A stretch of 64,000 nucleotides of DNA from positions 107,173 through 171,172 of the forward strand of contig JACPWG010000104.1 in NCBI GenBank assembly GCA_016197205.1, in the 5' to 3' direction. Each line of letters opens with the position of its first letter. Positions within the stretch are counted from its first letter, which is position 1. The position numbers were made by a program, and so were the translations under genes. Positions 53,001 to 60,120 of the stretch are shown here, one piece after another. Below the pieces are notes generated by a model that saw only the letters and a list, made by a program, of their open reading frames with translations, was not told the origin of the DNA and searched no databases. This DNA is from Planctomycetota bacterium. Lineage in GTDB: Bacteria; Planctomycetota; MHYJ01; WSZJ01; JACPWG01.

Positions 53001-55468
53001 GGGCCCGCCGGCGTGTCGGAGCGTGCGCCCGTCGCGAGCCGACGGTCGCAGAGGGCGAGGTTGTCGAGGGCCTCGCGATGCGTCGGGACGAGGAGGAGGA
53101 CGCCGACAAAGGTCTCCCGTGCTTTTCGATAGTCGCCGGTCGAGAGCGAGAGCGCGCCGGCGGCCAGCAGGGTGGTCACCGCCTCATCGCTCCTTTTTTT
53201 GCGGAGCGTGACGCGGGTCTTCTCGAGGCGGGACTTGAGCGTCGGGTTCTCGGGGTCGCGCGTCAGGGCCGCCTCCAGCGAGGATGCGGCCTCCTCGAAC
53301 GCGCCGGCGAAGAGGAGACGGTCCGCCTCGGCGAGGGCGGAGTCCGCGCTCGGGCCGCCTCCGGTCGCGACTGGAGGGAGCGGCGTCGGGGCGGCGGCGG
53401 GCGCGGGCAGGGAGGACGGGTCGGGCAGGGAGGACGGGTCGGGCAGGGAGGCGGTCTCGACCGCTTGCACGAGCGTCGAGGCCTCGGACCCGGTGTCCAC
53501 CGGCGGCTGCGGCGCGGGCGCGGCCGCGCGGACCGGGGCGGGCGCGGGGACCGGCGCCGTCGACTGCGGCCGGGGGGTGCTTCGCGGCGGGGCCGGGGCG
53601 CCCGTCGACGAACGTGCGGCGGCGGCGCTCGCCGCGGCCTGCGCGCGGGCGCGTTCGCCGGCCTCCATCGCCTCGCTCAGGCGTGACCTCGCTTCCTCGT
53701 GCTCTGGATGGAGCGTCAGGAGCTCCGTGAACTCCGCGATCGCGCGGGCGTGGTCGCCGCGCAGGAGGGCCTCCACGCCGCGGTCGTACAGTACGCGAGA
53801 GCCGGCTTCCTGTTTTGCGAGGGCCCGCTCCTCGCCGAAAAGCCGCTCCTCGGAGAGGATCCGGTGCTTGCGGGCCTCGGCGTGCAGCGGCTCGATCGCC
53901 AGGACGTCGAGAAAGCGCTTGCGCGCGTCCGCGAACTGCGAGGCGCCGAAGAGGCTCATTCCCTCGGCGAGCAGCGCGCGCACCTCATTTTTTTTGTCGG
54001 AGACCGCCCGCTCGCCCGCGGCGCGCTCCCGCAGGCGGAGCCGGGCGACCTGGCGATTCGTGCGCGCGGCCGCGTGCCCGGGGTCGAGATCGAGCGCCTG
54101 GGCGAAGCAGGACTCCGCGCGCTCGTAGTCCCCGGCCTCGAGGAGGCGCATGCCTTCCTGGAAAAGGCCGGGGGCCGTCTCGGGTGCGGGCTCGGCGATG
54201 GAACCGCCGACCGCGGACGTGGCGACCGCGCGGGACTCGGACGCCAGTCGTTCCTCGGCGAGTCTGAGGCATTTGCGGGCCTCCTCGTGGTCGCGGCGGA
54301 GCTCGAGGACCCGCCGGAAGCAGTCCGCGGCTTCGTGGAAGCGGTGGGCCTGGTGGGTCATGAGGCCGCGGCGCATGAGGCCGGCGATCTCGTCTTCCTG
54401 GGCCGCGGAAAGGGGCTTCTCCGTGGAGCGGCGGAGCGCGATCGCCTGCCATTCCGCGGCCACGGCGCAGCCCGGGTCGTGGACTTCGACCTGCTGGAAG
54501 GCGGAGACCGCGTCGTCGAAGCGGCCTTCTTCGCAGAGCGAGAAACCGCGGGCCAACGCTTCCTGGGCCTTGCGATCGGCGTCCGTGGAGAGATGGGCCG
54601 GCCCGGCGCGGGCCAGGGCCTCGACCATCCGGAGGTCGTCCGCGATCGCGCGCATGGAGTCGTAGCGTTGCGCGGGCCGCTTGGCGAGGGCGCGGAGGAT
54701 GATGCGCTCGAACTTCCAGGGCAGGTCGGGGTTGAGGCGCGAGGGGGCGACGGGCGCGGCGTCGCGGTGGCGTAGGTAGTATTGGACGTGGGTGGTGGCG
54801 TCGTACGGCGCGCGGCCGACCGCCATTTCGTAGAGCATCACGCCGAGCGCATAGATGTCGCAGGAGGCGGAGACGAACCCTTCGAACTGTTCCGGGGACA
54901 TGTAGCGGGGCTTGCCGACGACGGCGCCGGTATAGGAGACCGCCTCCTCGCCGAGGACCTTGGCGATGCCGAAGTCCGTGACCTTTACGTGGCCGTCGGG
55001 CCGGACGATGATGTTCTCGGGGGAGAGGTCGCGATGGACGACGGGGTTGGGGAGCGTGTGGGCGTGATGCACGGCCTCGGCGATCTGCGCGCCGATCTCG
55101 GCCATGCGCGCAACCGGCACGCGACCGGTATCGCGCACGAAGCGCTTGAGCGTGCGGCCGGGGACGTACTCCATGACGTAGCCGACGAGGTCGGGCTCAT
55201 CGACCGTGTAGAGGATGCGGACGATGTTGGCGTGGTCGAGCTGGGCGAGCGTGCGGATCTCGGCGTCGAAGCGGACGCGGAAGGATTTCTCGGAGACGAG
55301 GTGGGGGTGGAAGATCTTGATGGCGCGGGGCACGCCGAGTCGCGCGTCCTCGGCTTTGAAGACGGTGCCGAAGCCGCCGGTGGCGATTTTTTCCTGGACC
55401 GTGCAGGCGCCGAACGAGCGTCCGACGACCTGGGCGACGAGGACGTCCTTGTCGGAAGGGTCGGCCAT
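50015..55468 (-). CDS. PknK-like Ser/Thr kinase fused to a STAND-type ATPase and TPRs
   Basis: 1817 residues from the ATG at 55468. The kinase domain (about 17-285) has ATGGFGTVFKAE, K51, HRDLSPEN (145-152; the usual Lys is Ser) and DFG 165-167. TPR-like repeats (about 300-640) and a Pro/Ala-rich linker follow. From about 905 to 1260 is an AAA_16/STAND ATPase opening with LIARMREMTLLDRALD and the Walker A GEEGSGKSR (about 940). The rest, to 1817, is TPR-like helical repeats. This is the arrangement of PknK and related signalling hubs, in which the ATPase acts as a nucleotide-dependent switch. No membrane helix is seen, so it is cytosolic. Confidence 0.88.
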   Translation of the reverse strand: MADPSDKDVLVAQVVGRSFGACTVQEKIATGGFGTVFKAEDARLGVPRAIKIFHPHLVSEKSFRVRFDAEIRTLAQLDHANIVRILYTVDEPDLVGYVMEYVPGRTLKRFVRDTGRVPVARMAEIGAQIAEAVHHAHTLPNPVVHRDLSPENIIVRPDGHVKVTDFGIAKVLGEEAVSYTGAVVGKPRYMSPEQFEGFVSASCDIYALGVMLYEMAVGRAPYDATTHVQYYLRHRDAAPVAPSRLNPDLPWKFERIILRALAKRPAQRYDSMRAIADDLRMVEALARAGPAHLSTDADRKAQEALARGFSLCEEGRFDDAVSAFQQVEVHDPGCAVAAEWQAIALRRSTEKPLSAAQEDEIAGLMRRGLMTHQAHRFHEAADCFRRVLELRRDHEEARKCLRLAEERLASESRAVATSAVGGSIAEPAPETAPGLFQEGMRLLEAGDYERAESCFAQALDLDPGHAAARTNRQVARLRLRERAAGERAVSDKKNEVRALLAEGMSLFGASQFADARKRFLDVLAIEPLHAEARKHRILSEERLFGEERALAKQEAGSRVLYDRGVEALLRGDHARAIAEFTELLTLHPEHEEARSRLSEAMEAGERARAQAAASAAAARSSTGAPAPPRSTPRPQSTAPVPAPAPVRAAAPAPQPPVDTGSEASTLVQAVETASLPDPSSLPDPSSLPAPAAAPTPLPPVATGGGPSADSALAEADRLLFAGAFEEAASSLEAALTRDPENPTLKSRLEKTRVTLRKKRSDEAVTTLLAAGALSLSTGDYRKARETFVGVLLLVPTHREALDNLALCDRRLATGARSDTPAGPPRAASSPTSHAPAAAGPARPARPATPPPTPPVPRPGQGAASGEPPTRVSHPGSGPSASVADSAPPAPAAAPAAATAAPSTAPPRRAPLIARMREMTLLDRALDSAVRGTGASFLASGEEGSGKSRLLEEFLTVNSFRSCLFLTGAFTGDLSQPLTAFPPIVDAAFRAVEAGSRDLHLRLLPKWGPDLSKFVLSLRQRLLDQGLKPAFDAPPARAAEVLQSFLLEVADWRPVVLCLEKLELADRYSADVYRALAIAAKTHPLFLLGTLSSGKKTDTNPFPRMVAALRRESLVTDLPLALFSRNDVEAFFRGALSWERPSAPLLSEVLRLTGGNPAKVEKILVYLLERGLLTREGSDWRVSAEAGDNLDLALGLTEALIPKYRSLTKKHQGVLQVAAVFGRPASFKLLKEITALPETELFYILNDLVAERMLAERTERGQSAHAVMTPKLQEHVLGTLTPEERDRAHERVAKSLEKALGELPEETVDAIADHFLQTANAEKAAEYCLKAGDRLARAGYHRRAMDRLQKLLDLLPRLRNREFHGEALERLGLLNARSGKADLGLRQLTESQSVAGRKGNPAELNRRLGLVHLIADRYIEAARHLDLAQNALTRTAKREEFEVGLAQTRLLLAREELAKAQELAKQVEARAGAPGREDALAAARLAQAEVSFLTGDPAKAAEGLRAVLGLLDKRECLDLRAEALLLVARGALLRYEREEAQARVTEALEAARSMPDPGFEVRALVLQGELQGRTGQVLKARDTLSQALEQARKVDRVFLLGHAHASLAAFFLGVEDCSNALEHGTEALMHFERIGCRSGTAAARVVLGSAHFRRGGIDKAGPLLSAAVATLEKLGVRAGLAAAQTALAEFHLRKSDATTAEQLLAHALVNAQRYEDVHTTALAHRAQALARAQKGHLNSANTLFVKSLQALDKVADTWAQADASFRYAQFLLDTNPAPGSPALALAQKHGRLAAEEFGRLGLPNCKKRAEAELARVAK

Positions 55469-55636
55469 GGAACCCCTCGGGAGGTGGGGACGATCGCGTC
55501 GGGCCGGCTGTGGTTGTGCCGCGATCGGCGCGCTCGTGGGCGGGCGACTGCCCCCGCCGGTGAACGACGCGAGCCGCCCGGCGCGTCCCGGCAGCCCGGT
55601 CTTGCCCGCGCGGGCGGAGGCGGCGTCCTTCAAACC

Positions 55637-55683
55637 TTGGAGGTTAGCACGAGCGGCGGGCGGGAGTCAAGGGACGCGTCGCG
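55637..55683 (+). repeat. 47-bp direct repeat, left copy
   Basis: TTGGAGGT, GAGCGGCGGGCGGGAGTC and AGGGACGCGTCGCG are shared, 44 of 47 bases, with 57713-57759 in the same orientation. The two copies flank the 2-kb segment with the truncated ATPase and the two-gene module. This copy is just upstream of the PknK-like kinase start. Confidence 0.8.
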
Positions 55684-55807
55684 GGGGGGCGCGGGGCGGG
55701 TGCGGGGCGCGGGGTAGCAGGGGCTGTTTGCTCTGCCACGGCCGAGCCGCGAGGCCGCGGAGCCGATACGAGCCACCGAGGGCCAGGCGATCCCACGGCA
55801 GCCCGTG

Positions 55808-55942
55808 CCCGCAACCGAAGGGACGGGCCACCGAAAACGCCGAAGACACTGAAGGACGAACCTCTTGCCAATCGACTGGCGCAGCCGATCCGAACCGCGA
55901 CCGTGAGGGAGCGGTCTCAGCGCGTCCTTGGGCTCCCTCGGG
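55808..55942 (+). repeat. Family B intergenic element, copy 2
   Basis: It contains GCAACCGAAGGGACG, CCACCGAAAACGCCGAAGAC, ATCGACTGGCGCAGCCGATC and GAACCGCGACCGTGAGGGAG, in the same order as the complement of 9271-9402. Its right end runs directly into the truncated ATPase reading frame. Confidence 0.78.
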
Positions 55943-56683
55943 GTCGCGCGCGTCGAGGAGGGGCTCGGCGATCGCACACTCCTCCTCAACCTCGACGAGT
56001 ACGAAAAGCTGGGGAAGGCGATCGCTGAAGGCCGGCTGGACAAGCGCTTCCTCCAGCTCGTCAGGTCCCTCTCCCAGAGCCGCCCGAGGCTGGTCTTTCT
56101 CCTGAGCGGCGCCCATGGGTTCGATGAGCTGGACCCGATCTGGTCCGACAACTTCATCCACGCCCACCTCCTCCGCGTGGGCCACTTGAATCGGGAGGAG
56201 ACGGTCGAGCTGATCACCCGGCCGGCCGACGACTTCCCGGACGTCTATGACGCGGATGCCGTCGAAGGAATCTGGACGCTCGCGGCGGGCCATCCGTTTC
56301 TGACGCAGCTCCTCTGCCAGACCGTGATTCGCCGCGCGAACGAGGACAGCCTCAAGCGCGTGCCCAGGTCCCTGGTCACCGCCGTGGCGGCCGAGATCGT
56401 CACGGAAGAGGTTGTGCCCTACTTCCATGACCTCTGGGCAAAGGAACTGACGGACGCGGCCAGGACGGTCCTGGTCGGCGTGGCCGAGCAAAACGGAGTG
56501 GGCGCAAGCCGGTCGCTCCTGGAGAGCAAGGTCGGCGCGGATGCGGGCGCGGCCCTCGCTCTGCTCCTTCGCCGCGAGGTCATGTTGGAAGGGGAGGATG
56601 GCTACAGCTTCAAGGTGCCGCTCGTCGGGATGTGGGTCGCGCGGAAGGCGGGCCTTCCACTGCCGGCGGCGGCGTCCTCTTGA
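55928..56683 (+). pseudogene. C-terminal part of an AAA/STAND-type ATPase
   Basis: The recognisable sequence begins at LLLNLDEYEKL, a Walker B strand, and continues with LVFLLSGAHGFDEL, HLNREETVELITRP and AAGHPFLTQLLC, as in AAA ATPases with a winged-helix tail. The Walker A half that should precede it is absent, and the frame instead enters a family B repeat, where a TTG at 55928 is the only start. It is therefore a beheaded gene. It lies within the 47-bp direct repeats. A short product could be made but could not bind ATP normally. Confidence 0.65.
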
Positions 56684-56836
56684 GGTGGGCTTGCGGGACA
56701 TCCCGGACCGCGCGATCACATGTCGGTTTCTTGCCACACGGCCGGCCCATCAAGGCCACACTGCCCGGTCGAGTCGAGAAGTGGAGACGCGGTTCGGACT
56801 CCGAATCGAATGGGCGACGCCTCTCGGTCGGCCGGC

Positions 56837-57157
56837 CTATTCCAACTCGATCTGGTAACTGACCATCCAAAGTTCGAGCTGTCCGAGCCTCAGCTTCCAC
56901 CGCCCCTTGAACTGCGTCATCCACTTGCGGTTTCGCGCCGACTCGGGTACATCGACAACGAGCTTGACCAGATCGTCACGATACAGAACTCCAGCGTGAC
57001 GCCAGTGCCCCTCGACGTTCTGCGTCTCGTAGGTTGCGGCTCCGAAGTGGTCCACGATCTCGAATACGGCCTCGGCCAACCACTCCTCCGGCACCGACGT
57101 GCCGTCATTTCTCTTGATCGGCAGCAGCACCTCGAAGCGCCGCCACTTGCTGCTCAT
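56837..57157 (-). CDS. conserved small protein of unknown function (second gene of a pair)
   Basis: 106 residues. The pattern FEVLLPIKRNDGTSVPEEWL, FEIVDHFGAATYE, GHWRHAGVLYRDDLVKLVVD and FKGRWKLRLGQLELWMVSY recalls a widespread uncharacterised family of about 100 residues (pattern LPxxxNDG, then RFG...GxW...Y.DE) seen in many genomes, often beside another small gene. The start overlaps the end of the 77-residue gene by 53 bases, so they are coupled. An accessory two-component function, perhaps toxin-antitoxin-like, is possible but unproven. Confidence 0.62.
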   Translation of the reverse strand: MSSKWRRFEVLLPIKRNDGTSVPEEWLAEAVFEIVDHFGAATYETQNVEGHWRHAGVLYRDDLVKLVVDVPESARNRKWMTQFKGRWKLRLGQLELWMVSYQIELE

Positions 57158-57338
57158 AGGTCGCCCTGCCCTTCACCGTGAACGGAATGTTCTCCTGAGC
57201 CAGTGCCTCTAGAGCCGCCTCCGGAACGAGGTGCTCCCCCGATTTCGTGACGCGGCCCGAGAAGCGCCCAAGCAGAAACGCAAGCGCCCTCTTCTCGGTC
57301 GCCCGGTCGGCGAACACAATCGTAATCACGCGTTTCAT
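57105..57338 (-). CDS. conserved small protein of unknown function (first gene of a pair)
   Basis: 77 residues: MKRVITIVFADRATEKRALA, FLLGRFSGRVTKSGEHLVPE, then IPFTVKGRATYEQQVAALR. The fold looks like a small alpha/beta ferredoxin-like unit. The longer reading back to 57713 is rejected as low-complexity. It overlaps the 106-residue gene, which follows. No named family is recognised. The spacers 57339-57712 and 56684-56836 hold no visible gene. Confidence 0.58.
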   Translation of the reverse strand: MKRVITIVFADRATEKRALAFLLGRFSGRVTKSGEHLVPEAALEALAQENIPFTVKGRATYEQQVAALRGAAADQEK

Positions 57339-57712
57339 CCTCGAACCGAATCGTCCGCTCGGAAGAGCCGGCCTTCCTGTGCGCTCCCGGAGGTCGGCGA
57401 GCGAAGACCAGCGACTCCAGCCTAGTTCAGAGGTCCTGCAAGAACGGGCATCGCCGCCTAGCCACGGTTTGCCGGACGGCCCCCACGTTCCCCGATGCCA
57501 CTTCCCCTCGGGGTGATCGCCGGTGGACCACCAGGGCCTTCCCACCTGGAAGTCTACCTGCCGCGCCCCGCAGAGACAAGCACGACTTGGCCTACGCGGG
57601 GACCTCGGTGGTGGAGAGTTCGGACCGTGTCGTCCAACGCCAGGCTCGCAGCTTGCTCTCGGTGCTGGATGCGTCGGTGAATAGGCGGGACGCCCCGTGG
57701 GAGGGGCTGGCA

Positions 57713-57759
57713 TTGGAGGTCAGCCCGAGCGGCGGGCGGGAGTCCAGGGACGCGTCGCG
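57713..57759 (+). repeat. 47-bp direct repeat, right copy
   Basis: The partner of 55637-55683 with three mismatches, 2076 bp further on. It ends 28 bases before the stop of the glycosyltransferase gene at 57787. Confidence 0.8.
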
Positions 57760-57786
57760 CGCCGAAGCGGGCACGAGCCGCTCGCT

Positions 57787-60120
57787 TCAGTACGCCGCCG
57801 CCGCCCCCGCCGGAAGCGCCCGGGACGGCCCCTCGACCCCCGGTGGCAGCACGAGCACGCGGATACGGTAAGCGCCTGACTGCCGGCCCGCGTCCGGCGA
57901 CAGGTCGTCCTCGTCCCAACGCTCGCCGTCGTAGCGCGCCGAGCGCGTACCGGCGCTGAATAGCGGCGTGACCCCGTCGAGCCGCGGGTCGCGGTGCGAC
58001 CAGACCCACCGCTGCAGCGAACGGCAGTCGTCGCCGAAGCCGATGCAGGGGCCCGCGTAGGCCCCGTCCGCGAAGGCCTCCGGGGCGTCGCCGTGAATGG
58101 TCACTTGGGTTGGTTCCCCGGCGGTTGGGAGGCGGAGCACCACCTCCAGCCGACCGGTCGCGAGCGCCTCCGTGGGCAGCAAGCAGGCGTGCCACTGTCG
58201 GACGTCGTCCGGCGTGTCGTCCCAGCGGTCGAGCCAGATCCGGTAGTCTTTGTGAAACCGTTCGTCCGCCGGCGGGTCGGCCGACCCCTGCGGCGGGAGG
58301 CGGACACCGTTCGCGGTCACCTCCAGCCGTTCGAGTCCCGCGCCCTCCGCGTCGATGAGCAGGTACGCCTTTCCGGGCGGCACCGGCAATGCCGCCCACG
58401 CCGTTGCCTCGCCGAGTCGGATGACCGTGCGGAGCGCGTGCGCCCCCGTTTCCGGCGGCGTCCCGAGGTCCACGGACCACGCGCGCCACTCCGAGGTGCC
58501 GAGGAGCCCAAGGGCCGTCGCTCCCGCCACGAGCGTCGCCCCGGCGTATGCCCAGCCCCGCGCGCCCGTCCATGCGCGCAGCGTGCCGCGGGCGGCGAGG
58601 AGGAGGCCCGCGCTTGCGGCCCCCAGCCAGACCGCGACCCCAGCCGACGCGCCCGCGTACTCCCGCGGGCTGAGGCATCCGGTGAGCACTTGCGGCGTGA
58701 GCCGCGTCGAGGCCGCGACCAGCAGGACGCCGCCGGCGAGAAGCGCGATCGCCTCCGCCCGGGCCAGCCGCACGCTCGCGTAGGCGTCCGCGACCCGCAC
58801 GACGGCCGCTGCCGCGAGGGCGAGGACCAGCGGCAGCGCGGGCAGCACGTACCGGGTCTCCGCCTGCTCGAGCGCGTACCCCGCGGTGAGGAGGAGAATG
58901 GGGGCCGCGAGGAGGGCGGATGCCGGGCGCAAGCGCACCATCGCCGGGGCGGTCCCCAGCGTGAAGAGTCCGAGGAGTTGGTGGAGAGTTGTCTGCGCCT
59001 CGAAGTCGAGCACGAAGCTCTCGCGGAGCGTGTTCGACGGGTATTGCCAGATGCGGACGACATTGCCCGCGTACACCCACAGGCAGAGCAGCGGCCGTTC
59101 GAAGAAAGTTCGGACAGCCTCCGCGAGCGCGCCGCGGCCGCCCTGCGCCAGCGCCCGCGCCGCCGGGGCCTCGTTGTCCGGGAACCAGCCCGCGCTGTCG
59201 AGGACCTGCCAGAAGCCGCCGACGTAGTAGACTGTGCCTGTGCCCGGCGTGGCGTACCCGAAGGCCGCTCTCAGCAGCACCCAACGCGGCACCCAGATCG
59301 CGGCGCAGCCCGCGAGAATCCACGCAAAAGCGCGCAGCCGGCCGCGGACGGCATCGTCGCCGTCCTGTGCGGCGCCGAGGAGGCACGCGGGGAGCCAGGC
59401 GAGGACCAGCGGCACGCCGACCACTTCCGGCAGGAACTGGCCCGCGAGCGCGGTCGCGGCGCCGGCCGCGGCGAGCAGCCAGCGTCGACGACCGCGCGAC
59501 ATGGCCGGCCCAAGTGGCGGGCGGTGGTCCGCCGCCGCGGCGAGCGCGAGGAGCGCGGCCGCGAGGCAGGCGCCGACCTCGACCTGCGGGAGCAGGCGCT
59601 CCACGAAGATGATTCGCGCGGGATGAAGCGCGGTCGCCAGCCCGGCGAGCGCCGCCGTGCGCCGGTCGAAAAGCAGCCCGGCCGCGGCCGCGATGAGCGC
59701 GCAGGTCGCGGCATCCAGGACGGCCTGGAAGCAGCGCAGCACCTGCCAGTTGAAGGACCCGGAGAGCTCGCCGTACGTGCCTGCCGCGGCCAGCCCGCCG
59801 TCCGCTGTCGCTGCGATCGCCGCGCACTCGGTCGCGGTCCAGAGCGGTCCGCGCGCGAGGAGGTTGCGGGCCTCCACGGGAGAGATTTCCCCCGTGCGGA
59901 CCCACCGGCCGAGCGCCACCGCCCGCTCCGCGTACCAGACCTCGTCGCCGAAGACCAGCCGCCGCTCCAGCGTGAGCACGAAACCCAGGCGCAGCGCCAG
60001 CGCGACGGCGAAGACGAGGAGGCAGAGCGGGGCGAGCGAGGGGCCGCGCCGTTCCCGGGCGGCGCCGGGCGGTTGTGCTGCCGCGGTGGGGCTCGGAGCG
60101 CCGGTGTCGGCTTCGCTCAT
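57787..60120 (-). CDS. polytopic GT39-like membrane glycosyltransferase
   Basis: 777 residues from the ATG at 60120. About twelve membrane helices begin with LCLLVFAVALALRLGFVL; the first loop has FGDEVWYAERA, the acidic DE expected of PMT/ArnT-type GT-C enzymes. The C-terminal 190 residues are soluble (from about 585) and beta-rich. Such enzymes move a sugar from a polyprenyl-phosphate donor to protein or lipid in the periplasm. The start overlaps the stop of the upstream TMTC-like gene by one base (TGATG), so the two form one operon. Confidence 0.75.
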   Translation of the reverse strand: MSEADTGAPSPTAAAQPPGAARERRGPSLAPLCLLVFAVALALRLGFVLTLERRLVFGDEVWYAERAVALGRWVRTGEISPVEARNLLARGPLWTATECAAIAATADGGLAAAGTYGELSGSFNWQVLRCFQAVLDAATCALIAAAAGLLFDRRTAALAGLATALHPARIIFVERLLPQVEVGACLAAALLALAAAADHRPPLGPAMSRGRRRWLLAAAGAATALAGQFLPEVVGVPLVLAWLPACLLGAAQDGDDAVRGRLRAFAWILAGCAAIWVPRWVLLRAAFGYATPGTGTVYYVGGFWQVLDSAGWFPDNEAPAARALAQGGRGALAEAVRTFFERPLLCLWVYAGNVVRIWQYPSNTLRESFVLDFEAQTTLHQLLGLFTLGTAPAMVRLRPASALLAAPILLLTAGYALEQAETRYVLPALPLVLALAAAAVVRVADAYASVRLARAEAIALLAGGVLLVAASTRLTPQVLTGCLSPREYAGASAGVAVWLGAASAGLLLAARGTLRAWTGARGWAYAGATLVAGATALGLLGTSEWRAWSVDLGTPPETGAHALRTVIRLGEATAWAALPVPPGKAYLLIDAEGAGLERLEVTANGVRLPPQGSADPPADERFHKDYRIWLDRWDDTPDDVRQWHACLLPTEALATGRLEVVLRLPTAGEPTQVTIHGDAPEAFADGAYAGPCIGFGDDCRSLQRWVWSHRDPRLDGVTPLFSAGTRSARYDGERWDEDDLSPDAGRQSGAYRIRVLVLPPGVEGPSRALPAGAAAAY

